From assembly GCF_042676025.1 (NCBI RefSeq), contig NZ_JBHTJP010000032.1, forward strand, positions 1,425,073-1,489,072: 64,000 bases of DNA. The letters run 5' to 3'. Below, piece after piece: positions 1 to 9,300 of this stretch (within the stretch, counting starts at the first letter, position 1; every line of letters begins with the position of its first letter). The position numbers were made by a program, and so were the translations under genes. This DNA comes from Salinimicrobium gaetbulicola. GTDB lineage: Bacteria > Bacteroidota > Bacteroidia > Flavobacteriales > Flavobacteriaceae. A model generated the notes under the pieces. That model saw nothing but the letters and a program-made list of their open reading frames with translations, ran no database searches and was not told where the DNA came from.

Positions 1-344
1 GCCAGGTGTGTGCAGATACTATAGGAAATTATCAATATTCGGGAGTAGGCGGTCAAATGGATTTTATCCGCGGAGCCTCACTTTCTGAAGGCGGGAAAGC
101 GATCATCGCTATGCCTTCCATCACTACCAAAGGTGTTTCTAAGATCGTCCCCTATCTCAAGGACGGTGCAGGAGTAACGACCACCCGGGCTCATGTGCAT
201 TACATCGCCACTGAATATGGCGTGGTAAATCTCTACGGAAAGAATCTGAAGCAAAGAGCCAAAGCCCTTATTTCTATCGCGCATCCCAATCACAGAGAAC
301 AGCTCGAAAAAGAAGCGTTTTCAAGACTGAATAAAACAAGATAG
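1..344 (+). CDS. acetyl-CoA hydrolase/CoA-transferase family protein, C-terminal part
   Basis: This is the 3' end of a gene that enters from the left edge; the frame is open to position 1 and stops at 342-344, giving about 113 residues. The segment contains GGQMDFIRGA, followed by a conserved block with the order IAMPS, TTTRAHVHYI and YGVVNLYGK. This is the C-terminal domain of the acetyl-CoA hydrolase / 4-hydroxybutyrate CoA-transferase family, which moves CoA between carboxylic acids in the cytoplasm. The catalytic glutamate region lies upstream and is not visible, so the substrate cannot be named. The GTG at position 6 is internal, not a start. The next gene is 107 bp downstream. Confidence 0.8.
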   Translation, partial: QVCADTIGNYQYSGVGGQMDFIRGASLSEGGKAIIAMPSITTKGVSKIVPYLKDGAGVTTTRAHVHYIATEYGVVNLYGKNLKQRAKALISIAHPNHREQLEKEAFSRLNKTR

Positions 345-401
345 CAGAACCTTTCACGAGCTATTAACGAAACCTCAACTTAGTTTCTATTTAGAAATTA
401 A

Positions 402-409
402 TATCTTTA
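402..409 (+). promoter_or_regulatory. candidate -7 element of the thioredoxin-crp operon
   Basis: TATCTTTA matches the Bacteroidota -7 consensus TAnnTTTG at 7 of 8 positions and lies 42 bp before the thioredoxin ATG. No TGA-N6-TCA operator is present at the position where the five other promoters of this region have one, so this operon does not look autoregulated by that site. Confidence 0.35.
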
Positions 410-451
410 TTCTATTCCGAATACTTCGGAAGAACTGAAAAAAATAAGGTT

Positions 452-751
452 ATGAAAAGTAGTTTTAGCGAGATCATAAAAGATGAGAAACCTGTATTGG
501 TAGATTTTTCAGCAGAATGGTGCGGACCGTGCAAAACCCTTGGACCCATTTTAAAAGAGGCCAAAGATGAATTAGGTGATGCCATAAAAATAGTAAAGAT
601 CGATGTGGACAGGAACCAGGTTCTAGCCGAGAAATTCCAGGTACGCGGAGTGCCAACCCTCATCCTCTTCAAAAACGGCGAACAACTCTGGAGACAATCG
701 GGCGTGGTGCCTAAGAATGACCTGGTACAATTGATAAGGTCACATCAATAA
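452..751 (+). CDS. thioredoxin family protein
   Basis: This 99-residue protein is a single thioredoxin domain, the usual length for a cytoplasmic thioredoxin. The active-site WCGPC has its cysteines at residues 24 and 27, and the cis-proline follows in GVPT at residue 68. No signal peptide is seen, so it should act as a dithiol reductant in the cytoplasm. It ends 6 bp before the Crp/Fnr regulator gene, so the two are probably one operon. A redox protein cotranscribed with a regulator of oxygen-related genes fits the theme of the neighbourhood. The family call is secure; whether it is the main thioredoxin of the cell cannot be told. Confidence 0.9.
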   Translation: MKSSFSEIIKDEKPVLVDFSAEWCGPCKTLGPILKEAKDELGDAIKIVKIDVDRNQVLAEKFQVRGVPTLILFKNGEQLWRQSGVVPKNDLVQLIRSHQ

Positions 752-757
752 GAATTT

Positions 758-1354
758 ATGATAGAGGAAAACCTATTACTTGACCACGGAGCGAGAAAAA
801 TCCCTTTTTCAAAAGGCGATCAACTATTCCGCGAAGGCGAAAGCGCGCTTAATTTCTACCAGGTGGCTTCCGGAGAGGTTAAAATGAACAACTACAATGA
901 AGACGGAAAGGAATTCATTCAGGGCATTTTTTCCGCGGGCGAAAGTTTTGGTGAGCCTCCCTTACTGGCCAATGTAAAATATCCAGCCAATGCCGAAGCC
1001 ATCAATGATGCCGAAGTATTTCAGCTTTCAAAAGAGCAGTTTTTAGAACTGCTTACTTCCAACCCACAAGTTCACCTAAAGATAACCGAAACCCTTGCGA
1101 AAAGGCTATTTTATAAAGCTATCATGGCTTCAGAGATCTCCAGCCAGGAACCGGAACACCGAATTTTAAGGATCCTGGACTATCTTAAGAACCATGTACA
1201 TAAAACTGAAGGTAAATTCTCTTTCAGGGTAGATCTTACGCGACAGCAACTGGCCGATCTTACCGGTCTAAGAGTAGAAACGGTCATTAGGGCTACCAAG
1301 TCTTTAGAAAAGAAAGGCGAGCTCGAGATCAGGAAACGCAAACTCTACCGATAA
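758..1354 (+). CDS. Crp/Fnr family transcriptional regulator
   Basis: This 198-residue protein has an N-terminal cyclic-nucleotide-binding-type beta roll (about residues 10-115, with FREGESALNFYQVASGEV and the FGEPPLL region) and a C-terminal winged helix (about 145-198, LTRQQLADLTGLRVETVIRA). The recognition helix reads VETVIR, close to the VETISR of E. coli FNR, so half-sites of the TGA/TCA type are expected. There is no cysteine in the protein, so it cannot hold an FNR-type Fe-S cluster; it would need another ligand or partner. It follows a thioredoxin gene by 6 bp. Five promoters within 12 kb carry a matching TGA-N6-TCA palindrome at a fixed position, and this protein is the best local candidate to bind them (inference). 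Confidence 0.9.
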   Translation: MIEENLLLDHGARKIPFSKGDQLFREGESALNFYQVASGEVKMNNYNEDGKEFIQGIFSAGESFGEPPLLANVKYPANAEAINDAEVFQLSKEQFLELLTSNPQVHLKITETLAKRLFYKAIMASEISSQEPEHRILRILDYLKNHVHKTEGKFSFRVDLTRQQLADLTGLRVETVIRATKSLEKKGELEIRKRKLYR

Positions 1355-1416
1355 AACTCACCCCTGTAACTCAATAACTTACAACCTGTTTTAAGAGGAT
1401 GAAAATGTCCCATTTT

Positions 1417-1460
1417 ATGATTCAGGTCATAGTCTCTGCCCTGTTGTCCTGCTAATTTTG
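1417..1460 (+). promoter_or_regulatory. FNR-like operator and promoter of the membrane protein/haemoglobin pair
   Basis: The palindrome ATGA-TTCAGG-TCAT occupies 1417-1430 (centre 1423.5). A perfect -7 element, TAATTTTG, lies at 1453-1460. The centre-to-T distance is 29.5 bp, identical to four other promoters in the window. With the -7 element placed conventionally, the operator centre falls near -41, the position used by class II Crp/Fnr activators. Confidence 0.75.
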
Positions 1461-1485
1461 CTCCTATAACATTTAAACGAGCAAT

Positions 1486-1776
1486 ATGAAACTTTACAAA
1501 TCATTGTATGAGGACTTTGAAAAATTGTATGTAGGATATTCGGCATTAGCCATCATCCTTTCAAGCTGTGTGGGAGCTGCAGCAGCCATGGTGATCTTAA
1601 TGAACGGCCATGACTTTCTTCAAATGACCCAGTTATTCGTTGTAGTAGCGGTCGCCATGAACTATATGGCTTCTGTACTGGCACAATTAAAACCAAAATA
1701 CGTATTCAATTCTTTATTGGTAAGTTTGCTGGTAAGCATTGCACTGTTGTTCATCAATGTAATAATGCGCTACTAA
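1486..1776 (+). CDS. small integral membrane protein of unknown function
   Basis: I do not recognise a family for this 96-residue protein. It has three hydrophobic segments (about residues 18-38, 46-66 and 72-93) after a short charged N-terminus, and it contains no obvious haem or metal ligand cluster. It has its own promoter with an FNR-like operator and is followed after 10 bp by a truncated haemoglobin, so the pair is almost surely one transcript. A role linked to oxygen or nitric oxide stress is suggested by context only. Confidence 0.75.
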   Translation: MKLYKSLYEDFEKLYVGYSALAIILSSCVGAAAAMVILMNGHDFLQMTQLFVVVAVAMNYMASVLAQLKPKYVFNSLLVSLLVSIALLFINVIMRY

Positions 1777-1786
1777 GAAAAATTAC

Positions 1787-2176
1787 ATGAAAACCGATAT
1801 AAAAAACAGGGAGGACGTGTTTCTCCTTGTTTCTACTTTTTATTCCAGGGTACGCGCGAATCCTGAAATCTCCCATTTTTTCAATGAGACCATTGAGGAC
1901 TGGCCTTCACACCTGGAAAAACTTACCGATTTCTGGGAAACCAACCTGTTCATGGTGAGCAAGTTCAGGGGGAATCCTATGAAGGCTCATAAAGAGGTGG
2001 ACCAAAAGTTCCAATACAGTATTGAACAAAAACATTTTGGGGAATGGCTGAACATGTGGTTTCAAACCATCGATGACCTGTTCGAAGGCGATCGGGCTAA
2101 CATCGCTAAGAATCGCGCCCGTAACATGGCAGGGAATATTTTCATGAACATGTATCAGAGCAGAAAAAAATCCTGA
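1787..2176 (+). CDS. group III truncated haemoglobin
   Basis: This 129-residue protein has the length and pattern of group III truncated haemoglobins: an N-terminal helix with FYSRVRANPEISHFF, the segment WPSHLEKLTDFWETNLF, a candidate proximal histidine in NPMKAHKEVD (about residue 68), and the late HFGEWLNMW block. Such proteins bind haem and O2 or NO in the cytoplasm of microaerobic and facultative bacteria. It lies 10 bp behind the small membrane protein and under the same FNR-like promoter, which fits induction at low oxygen. A bidirectional terminator follows. The exact ligand chemistry cannot be read from the sequence. Confidence 0.85.
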   Translation: MKTDIKNREDVFLLVSTFYSRVRANPEISHFFNETIEDWPSHLEKLTDFWETNLFMVSKFRGNPMKAHKEVDQKFQYSIEQKHFGEWLNMWFQTIDDLFEGDRANIAKNRARNMAGNIFMNMYQSRKKS

Positions 2177-2195
2177 AAATTCAAACAGAAAATAA

Positions 2196-2227
2196 AAAAT
2201 CCGAAGGCAGCACCTTCGGATTTTTTT
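2196..2227. terminator. bidirectional terminator between trHb and hemN
   Basis: The inverted repeat AAATCCGAAGG / CCTTCGGATTT with a 5-base loop is flanked by an A-run and a T-run, so it can end both converging transcripts. Confidence 0.85.
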
Positions 2228-2245
2228 GTTGGAAATTTCAACCTT

Positions 2246-3610
2246 CTATACCGTCATTGAGAACAGCTGAGTTTCCGGTTTGCTTCTTTGCAACAAAAGG
2301 TCAAAAGCCATGCAAACGTTTCTTACGAACGGCCTTCCCTCCTCTTTTATTATTAAACGATCCTTTTCAATTTCTATTAACCCGTCACTCTCCATTTCCT
2401 TCAGCCTGATCAGTACATCGGGCAATTCCGGAAAATACGAACTTTCGTCCTCCCATGAAGTCTCCAGGTTGCACATGAGGTTTAAGATATGCTTTCTAAG
2501 TTTTTCATCTTCTTCCGTAAGGATATGCCCGCGATAGAGCGGAAATTCCCTCTTTTCAAGAAGTTCATAATATTCTTCAAGGGTCTTCACATTCTGAGCA
2601 AAACCACTCCAGCTATCACTTATCGCAGATACTCCAAGACCTATCATTACTTTGGTCTTTGAATGTGTGTAACCCATAAAATTGCGGTGCATCTTCTTCT
2701 CCTCTACCGCCTTGTACAAAGAATCTGATCTCAGGGCGAAATGGTCCATACCGATCTCCACATAACCGGCCTCTGCCAGCATTTTTTTACCGGTCTCATA
2801 CATTTCACGCTTCACATCGGCAGTGGGAAGATCTTCCTCGTTAAAGCCTCTTTGTCCGTTTCCTTTTATCCACGGAACATGCGCGTAGCTGTAGAATGCG
2901 ATACGATCTGGCATCAACTCCTTGGTCTTTTCAATGGTAGTGCGGATATGTTCTACGGTTTGAAACGGGAGCCCGAAGATGATATCGTGGCCTACCGAAG
3001 TATAGCCGATCTCCCTGGCCAGTTCGGTAGCTTTTTTGACATTTACGAACGGTTGGATTCTGTGGATGGCCTGCTGCACGGTCATATTATAATCCTGTAC
3101 ACCGTAGCTCACCCTTTTGAATCCTGCTTCATATAAGGCTTCTAAATGCCCTTTTTGAGTATTGTTAGGATGCCCTTCAAAGCTGAAGTCAAAACCTTCG
3201 GCTTTTGTAGCGTTTTTAAAAAGGCCTTGGATAAGTAGTTTTAAATTTTCCGGAGAAAAGAAAGTGGGGGTTCCACCTCCCAAATGTATCTCCTTTATCA
3301 CCGGTTTTTCCTCCAAAAGCTCCAGATACATCTCCCACTCGTCTAAAATGGCATTTATATATGGAGATTCCACCTCGTGCCGTTTGGTGATGCGCTTATT
3401 ACAGCCGCAAAAGGTGCACAGGCTTTCACAAAATGGTAAATGTAGATACAGGCTGATCCCTTCAGACTGATTGCTTTCAGAAAAGGATCTTTTAAGGCTC
3501 TTTTTATACTCCTCAATAGAAAAATTGCCCAAATCCCAATATGGTACGGTTGGGTAACTGGTATACCGCGGACCCGCAACATTGTACTTGTTGATTAAAT
3601 AATTGCTCAT
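2246..3610 (-). CDS. hemN: oxygen-independent coproporphyrinogen III oxidase
   Basis: This 454-residue radical SAM enzyme decarboxylates coproporphyrinogen III to protoporphyrinogen IX in haem synthesis without oxygen. The cluster motif is C61-x3-C65-x2-C68, followed by the extra C70 typical of HemN. N-terminal NVAGPRYTSYP and the HLGGGTPTF block are HemN signatures that separate it from HemW. The length matches the family. Its promoter has an FNR-like TGA-N6-TCA site at the same spacing as four other promoters here, in agreement with use under oxygen limitation. It converges on the truncated haemoglobin gene, with a shared terminator. Confidence 0.95.
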   Translation of the reverse strand: MSNYLINKYNVAGPRYTSYPTVPYWDLGNFSIEEYKKSLKRSFSESNQSEGISLYLHLPFCESLCTFCGCNKRITKRHEVESPYINAILDEWEMYLELLEEKPVIKEIHLGGGTPTFFSPENLKLLIQGLFKNATKAEGFDFSFEGHPNNTQKGHLEALYEAGFKRVSYGVQDYNMTVQQAIHRIQPFVNVKKATELAREIGYTSVGHDIIFGLPFQTVEHIRTTIEKTKELMPDRIAFYSYAHVPWIKGNGQRGFNEEDLPTADVKREMYETGKKMLAEAGYVEIGMDHFALRSDSLYKAVEEKKMHRNFMGYTHSKTKVMIGLGVSAISDSWSGFAQNVKTLEEYYELLEKREFPLYRGHILTEEDEKLRKHILNLMCNLETSWEDESSYFPELPDVLIRLKEMESDGLIEIEKDRLIIKEEGRPFVRNVCMAFDLLLQRSKPETQLFSMTV

Positions 3611-3627
3611 TCCTAATAGTTTACGGG

Positions 3628-3671
3628 CAAAAATAGAGCAAGGAAGAGGGGGAAAATATGATTTGAATCAG
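3628..3671 (-). promoter_or_regulatory. FNR-like operator and promoter of hemN
   Basis: Read on the minus strand, TGA-TTCAAA-TCA is centred at 3664.5 and a perfect -7 element TATTTTTG runs from 3635 to 3628. The distance from operator centre to the first T is 29.5 bp, the same as in the other four promoters. The outer bases of the palindrome are less symmetric than at the fdx and kor sites. Confidence 0.7.
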
Positions 3672-3703
3672 GTCGGACAAATCTGTCCTGTTTTAACGTT
3701 TTT

Positions 3704-5215
3704 CTATATCTGTACCAGGGCATCCAATACACCCTTTTTCAGCCCTAGCCAGACATAGTTCCAGAAAGATTTGGCCTTGTCTCTATTTACCTGAATATCT
3801 TTGATATTGTTCTCTTCGGAAAGTCCATCGTTATCCACGAACAAGTTGGCAATGGCCGATAGAAATTTACTTGTTTCCCGGCTCTGGTCTTTGAGAATCT
3901 CTATCCTGAAATTCTCATATTCCACCTGCACATCGCCGGAAAGCATATCATCGTTGCCGGTAAACGTAAAGGCCACTGAATTAATACTTCCCTCTGCCGC
4001 GAGCCCCATGGAAGGGCTTAAAAAAGCGTTCATAGAATCACCCGAAACACGGCCGAAGCTACCTGAAAAAAGGAATTTTTCATTCTGGTTCGCGGCATTG
4101 AAAGACCAGTCGATCTCAACGGGAGTGGTATCCATAAAATCAGCGCTGGCAGTGATCTTTGTCCGCGGAAGGTCTTTTTGATCCAAACCAACATTGGTCA
4201 GGTTGTCAATTTTCCCGTCCACATTATTGAAACTGATCCTGGCCACCTGGCGGTCTGCCTTGACCTTTTCTTCATAAACAATACGCGTGCTGTCTACGGA
4301 GACTTCCTTAAGATCAAGTTTTACTGGCGACTGTCGCAGCATCTGACTGTAAAGGGGTATCATTTTAGGATTATCCGGAAGGGTCTTGTTGCGATAGATC
4401 TGCAGGTCCCCGCCCGATATTCCCATGACAGGATTTTGTAAATACAAAGTGTCATTTCTGAAGCTAAAACTAAGGCTGTCCAGCCGAATTTGGTTTACCT
4501 TAAGCGAGATACGGTCTTTCTCATACAGTATTTTTTGATCGAAGACAGAGGGCCCATAATTCGGGATGATCTTGAAATTCCGAACCTCAACGCGGCCGTT
4601 TTTAGCATCAATGCTTTCCGAAGCTATATAATGCTCAGGGGTGATATTGATTCGCAGAGAATCAACTTTGAAGTTATAACCGTTATAGTTGAACGGTACC
4701 ATTTGGTTTATGGTAGAGGAATCTACTTTTATCCCTGAAACTTCAAATTCCCTTATCCTGCTGAAAAGTTTATTCCCGGCGGAATCTTTTCCTTTAAGTT
4801 CCAACGTTGCTTTGGAAGTCTTAAACACCTTCACCTCTATTTCCTTCTTAAAAGAGACTTTCGATTTCGAGACAGAGTCCTGGGAAGGAGCAATGATGAT
4901 CTCCGGCTCGGCTAAACTTACCTCATCGAAAACAATTTTTCCATTTTTCAAATATTGCAGGTAGCTTAGGCCTTTAAAAGAAAGTTTCGGGGTGTTGATT
5001 TCTGTGCCCCTGTTCCTGAATTTCAGACTCCGGAGGTGGATATTTTGCGCGAAAAGATCAACATCAATTTTCTCGTGGGATGATTTTTCACCTAAGGCGC
5101 TATTAAGCTCATCCTGGATTCTCCCCGATAAATAATTTGTTGCGATATACCCGGCAACCAGAATGATGAAAACTATTACTAAAATACTGACCCCTGTCTT
5201 TTTGCTGTTTCCCAA
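3704..5215 (-). CDS. AsmA-like / DUF748-like membrane-anchored envelope protein
   Basis: This 503-residue protein begins with one transmembrane segment (about residues 8-27) followed by a long beta-strand-rich periplasmic region that repeats short pieces such as LRSLKFRNRG, LRINITPEHY and LRLDSLSF-like strands. This layout is seen in AsmA/DUF748-type proteins, a loose group thought to act in lipid or outer-membrane traffic. I cannot place it in a named family with confidence. It stands alone, 93 bp from the hemN start and with 269 bp upstream that hold no other gene. Confidence 0.5.
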   Translation of the reverse strand: MGNSKKTGVSILVIVFIILVAGYIATNYLSGRIQDELNSALGEKSSHEKIDVDLFAQNIHLRSLKFRNRGTEINTPKLSFKGLSYLQYLKNGKIVFDEVSLAEPEIIIAPSQDSVSKSKVSFKKEIEVKVFKTSKATLELKGKDSAGNKLFSRIREFEVSGIKVDSSTINQMVPFNYNGYNFKVDSLRINITPEHYIASESIDAKNGRVEVRNFKIIPNYGPSVFDQKILYEKDRISLKVNQIRLDSLSFSFRNDTLYLQNPVMGISGGDLQIYRNKTLPDNPKMIPLYSQMLRQSPVKLDLKEVSVDSTRIVYEEKVKADRQVARISFNNVDGKIDNLTNVGLDQKDLPRTKITASADFMDTTPVEIDWSFNAANQNEKFLFSGSFGRVSGDSMNAFLSPSMGLAAEGSINSVAFTFTGNDDMLSGDVQVEYENFRIEILKDQSRETSKFLSAIANLFVDNDGLSEENNIKDIQVNRDKAKSFWNYVWLGLKKGVLDALVQI

Positions 5216-5484
5216 TTTCTTCCCTATTTATTTTATTCATCAATTCAGAAATGATCAAAAAGTAGAATTATGGAATTCTCTGTTTTGAGAATAATGTCTG
5301 TTTCAACTGTTAAAGCTCTAAATTATTTTTTTGTCAGAATCTCACATTTCTGCTAATATTTTCACAAACCGTCTTTAGCGTTGTTAATTCTTTATTAATA
5401 AACATTTCCTTAGAACATTTTTAACAGCCCAACCCCTAATTTAGGTCCCGTAAGCAAGAATTAACTAACTAATAAAATAGCCAA

Positions 5485-5814
5485 ATGACCACCTTTCAAC
5501 CTACCGAGATTCTTAATGAATTCAAAAATATCATCCATAACAGTTGTACAGATTGTACCGGTGTGAACGCCATTTACAGCTCCCTTCATAAGGGAATTAT
5601 TAAAATGTATTTCCAGGCAAGAAATGTGGAAATAGATTATGAAAACAAAGTGATCAAGGCCGAGATCCCTGTTACAGATAAGGAATTTACTTCTGTGAGT
5701 TTTGAATGTCTTGATCTAGAAAGATTTTTAACCTCGTGCATCAAAAATGACAAACGAAGCCTGAACTTTTACAAAAGCGCTTTGAATTATTACAGCCTTT
5801 CTAAGGTAGCATAA
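5485..5814 (+). CDS. hypothetical protein, 109 residues
   Basis: I do not recognise this protein. It is soluble, without signal peptide or membrane segment, and mildly acidic. Residues 14-30 contain a C-x2-C pair (SCTDCTG) and a further cysteine lies near residue 75. The gene is preceded by 269 bp of AT-rich non-coding DNA, which must hold its promoter, and it is followed by a strong terminator, so it is monocistronic. Codon use matches its neighbours, so it is probably a conserved core gene of the lineage. Confidence 0.65.
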   Translation: MTTFQPTEILNEFKNIIHNSCTDCTGVNAIYSSLHKGIIKMYFQARNVEIDYENKVIKAEIPVTDKEFTSVSFECLDLERFLTSCIKNDKRSLNFYKSALNYYSLSKVA

Positions 5815-5846
5815 GAATAGTTGTCTCTGGTTATCATATAAACCTG

Positions 5847-5875
5847 AAGCTCCGGTTCATCCCGGAGCTTTTTTA
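5847..5875 (+). terminator. terminator of the 109-residue hypothetical gene
   Basis: The stem AAGCTCCGG / CCGGAGCTT with a short loop is followed by a run of six T (the first two inside the stem). Confidence 0.85.
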
Positions 5876-5880
5876 TTGTA

Positions 5881-5909
5881 TAAAAAAAGCTTCAGTTTCC
5901 TGAAGCTTT
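5881..5909 (-). terminator. terminator of the HEPN-like gene
   Basis: The stem AAAGCTTCAG / CTGAAGCTTT has a 4-base loop and, read on the minus strand, is followed by a T-run. It sits directly behind the convergent terminator on the other strand. Confidence 0.75.
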
Positions 5910-5936
5910 CTTGGATAGGTTAGTAAAAAACCCCAA

Positions 5937-6314
5937 TTAATTAACAAAAACCTCTTTCCGGAAAAAAGCATCTATACTGTCTGCTATCTCGTAGCATTTA
6001 CTCACTTTTTCAGAACCACTGCATGATCTGGAATCAGGTGAATAAGACTTACAGGTAAACCCGGAAAGGTCCAGATCCTTGAATTTTGGATTGATTGCAA
6101 TACATTGTTCATACAGGCTATTGATATTTTCATAACCTTGAGGGTCAATCCCCTTGCTTAAGAGATATCCTTTAAGGAAATTCTCTATTGCATTCTGGGA
6201 ATTCTTGCAAACCAAATAAGAAACGACATCTTCCTCGGGCCTGCATAGTTCATCATTGGCTTCCCGAAGTTTTTGAATGGCTTCAGAAAATAGACCAAGT
6301 GCTTTGTTTTCCAT
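5937..6314 (-). CDS. HEPN-like domain protein
   Basis: This 125-residue protein starts with a helix (GLFSEAIQKLREANDEL), then has VSYLVCKNSQNAIENFLKGY, the typical second helix of HEPN-fold proteins in which a substrate-binding or RNA-binding helical pair is formed. The catalytic Rx4-6H motif of RNase-type HEPN proteins is not evident, so a toxin role is not supported. No partner nucleotidyltransferase (MNT) lies beside it. It is the last gene before nifJ on the same strand, but its own terminator and the 72-bp gap leave the operon question open. The family call is moderately sure. Confidence 0.6.
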   Translation of the reverse strand: MENKALGLFSEAIQKLREANDELCRPEEDVVSYLVCKNSQNAIENFLKGYLLSKGIDPQGYENINSLYEQCIAINPKFKDLDLSGFTCKSYSPDSRSCSGSEKVSKCYEIADSIDAFFRKEVFVN

Positions 6315-6385
6315 GTGCAGAAATTTAAAAATTACGGGATCTTTAGGGCAAAGGCCTTAATAACCTCTGCCCTAAAGGATATATA

Positions 6386-9300
6386 TTACATATCTCTATA
6401 GAGTTCGAGTCTTTCCCATTTAGACTCAACTTCTTCCTGTGCCTGTTTTAATAAGGCTTCTCCCAGTTCGGCATTTTCTTTAGCCACCCTGGTGAATCGG
6501 GTCTCTTTATACATGAAATCCTTCAACGGAGCCTGAGGCGCTTTCGAATCCAGTTTGAATCGCTTGCCTTTCTCTTTGGAAGGATCAAATCTGAATAACG
6601 GCCAGTATCCGGTTTCAACAGCTTTTTCCTGTTGAGTTGCTCCATGTTTAAGGTCATAACCATGCTCCCCACAATGTGAGTAAGCGATGATAATGGATGG
6701 TCCCGGGTAAGCAGCTGCCTCTTCGATCGCTTTAAGCGTCTGTAGGTCTTTCGCCCCGATGGCCACCTGCGCCACATACACATTCTGATAAGAAACGGCC
6801 TGCAAAGCAAGACTCTTTTTAGAGGTCTTTTTACCTGAAACCGCGAACTTGGCGCTTGCTCCTAATGGAGTGGCTTTAGACATCTGTCCCCCGGTGTTCG
6901 AATACACTTCGGTATCCATTACCAGGATATTGATATCTTCTCCAGAAGCCAGCACATGGTCCACACCTCCATACCCTATATCGTACGCCCAACCGTCTCC
7001 ACCAAGTATCCAGACCGCCTTTTTACGAAGGTATTCGGTCAGTTGATTCAATTTGATGGCTTCAGGAGTTCCCAGGGTTGAAAGAATTTCTTTCAGTTCG
7101 GCAATTTGAGCGTGTTTCTCTTTCTTCTGAAGTTCATTCTCTTCAGGATTATTCAGAATAGCCTGTACCAATTCAGTTCCAACCAGTGGTTCAACTATTT
7201 TTAAAAGGTCAGCGGCGATCTCCTGCTTTTTAGAAAGTGCAAGTCTCATTCCTAAACCGAACTCAGCGTTGTCTTCAAACAGGGAGTTTGCCCATGCCGG
7301 TCCTCTGCCAAATTCATTGGTCTTGTATGGAGTAGTCGGCAGGTTACCTCCATAGATGGAAGAACATCCTGTCGCATTGGCGATCATGATACTGTCCCCG
7401 TAAAGCTGGGTCAGCATTTTGATATATGGAGTTTCTCCACAACCTGAACACGCGCCGGAAAACTCAAATAAAGGCTCAAGGAACTGAGATCCTTTGACGT
7501 TTGTGATCTGCAATTCTGTACGGTCGTAATTTGGAAGTGAGCTGAAGTAATCCCAGTTCTGATTTTCGGCTTCTGCCACATCCAGTTTTGGACGCATATT
7601 GATAGCCTTGAAGTTTTCAACCTCCTTACTTTCCGCAGGACAAACAGCCACACAAAGATCACATCCTGTACAGTCTTCAGGAGAAACCTGTAGCACATAA
7701 GAATCTGATGTACTGGTGAATGGCCTACCTTTGGCCGGAACAGATTTTAAAGTTGCAGGCGCGTCCCCCAGTTCTTCATTGGAAACAACCTTCGCCCTGA
7801 TAGCAGCATGCGGACAAATAGCCACACACTTGTTACACTGGGTACAAAGATCTTCGCCTTCCCAAACAGGAACGAAATCGGCAATCCCGCGTTTCTCATA
7901 TTGAGTAGTACCGGTAGGGAAGGTACCGTCAATAGGGAATGCGCTAACCGGAAGCTCGTCTCCTTCGCCGGCAAGGATCTTGCCTAATACTTCTTTTACG
8001 AAAGGATCTGCGTCACCGGTCATCATTGGCTTAAGACGTTTGTCGCTGGTGACCTGTTTTGGATAATCTACTTTTTGAAGGAATTCCAGAGATTTATCAA
8101 CCGCATTGAAGTTCATTTGAACCACCTTCTCTCCTTTGTGGGAATAAGATTTAACGATCGCATCCTTGATCTTCTGGATGGCTTCCTCTTTAGGAAGAAC
8201 TCCTGAAATGGCAAAGAAACAGGTTTGAAGTACAGTGTTGGTGCGCTTTCCTAATTTGGCTTCATGCGCCACTTTAGTCGCATCAACCACATAGAATTCA
8301 AGTTCGTTCTCTACGATCTCTTCCTGCATTTTTTGTGGCAGCATATCCCAAACCTCATCATTAGAGAAAGGAGCGTTCAATAAGAAAGTTCCTCCCTTTT
8401 TGATCTTTTTCAGGATATCATATTTCTCAACAAAATTGAACTGATGACAGGCAATGAAATCGGCTGTATTGATCAAATAGCTAGAGTAGATCGGGTCCGG
8501 CCCGAATCTAAGGTGAGACACAGTTTGAGAACCTGCTTTTTTAGAGTCATAAACAAAGTAACCCTGAACATAGTTATCGGTGGTCTCTCCAATGATTTTA
8601 ATCGAGTTCTTATTAGCACCTACAGTTCCGTCAGAACCTAATCCGTAGAACAGACAGTTAAACGTTGATTTTTTGGTCTTGAAAACCGGATTATACAGTA
8701 AACTTTTGAAAGTTACATCGTCATTGATACCTATCGTAAAATGGTTCTTTGGCTGAGGTTTCAACATCTCATCAAAGATCCCTTTCACCATGGCCGGGTT
8801 GAATTCTTTAGAAGAAAGTCCGTAGCGACCAGCCAGGATCTGCGGCATTTCACGGTCACTTTCAGCAAAAGCCGTTACAGCGTCCAGGTATAAGGGATCC
8901 CCGGTACTTCCCGGTTCTTTGGTACGATCCATTACAACCAGTTTTTTTACTGTTTTCGGGATCATCCCGATAAAATCTTTCACAGAGAAAGGACGGTAAA
9001 GACGTACGATCAGCACTCCTACTTTTTCGTCGGAATTCAATAGAGTATCAACTGTTTCACGAACAGCACCCTCTCCAGATCCCATGATCACAACCACGCG
9101 TTCTGCTTCTGGATGCCCCTCATAGTCAAATAAGTTATACCTTCTTCCTGTATGTTGATAGAACTCGTCCATAACCTCCTGCACGATCTGCGGAACATTC
9201 TCATAATGCAAGTTCGCGGCTTCACGAGCCTGGAAGAATACATCAGGGTTTTGAGAAGTACCCCTTATCACCGGACTATCAGGATCTAAAGACCGCTTTT

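Noticed and set aside
3801..4964. Plus-strand open frames opposite the AsmA-like gene and minus-strand frames across nuo and the array
   Set aside because: They are shadows of well supported genes, without domains, signal sequences or plausible spacing.
5216..5484. A hidden gene or RNA in the 269-bp gap before the 109-residue protein
   Set aside because: The stretch is AT-rich, with no hairpin-terminator pair and no open frame of note; it most likely holds only promoters.
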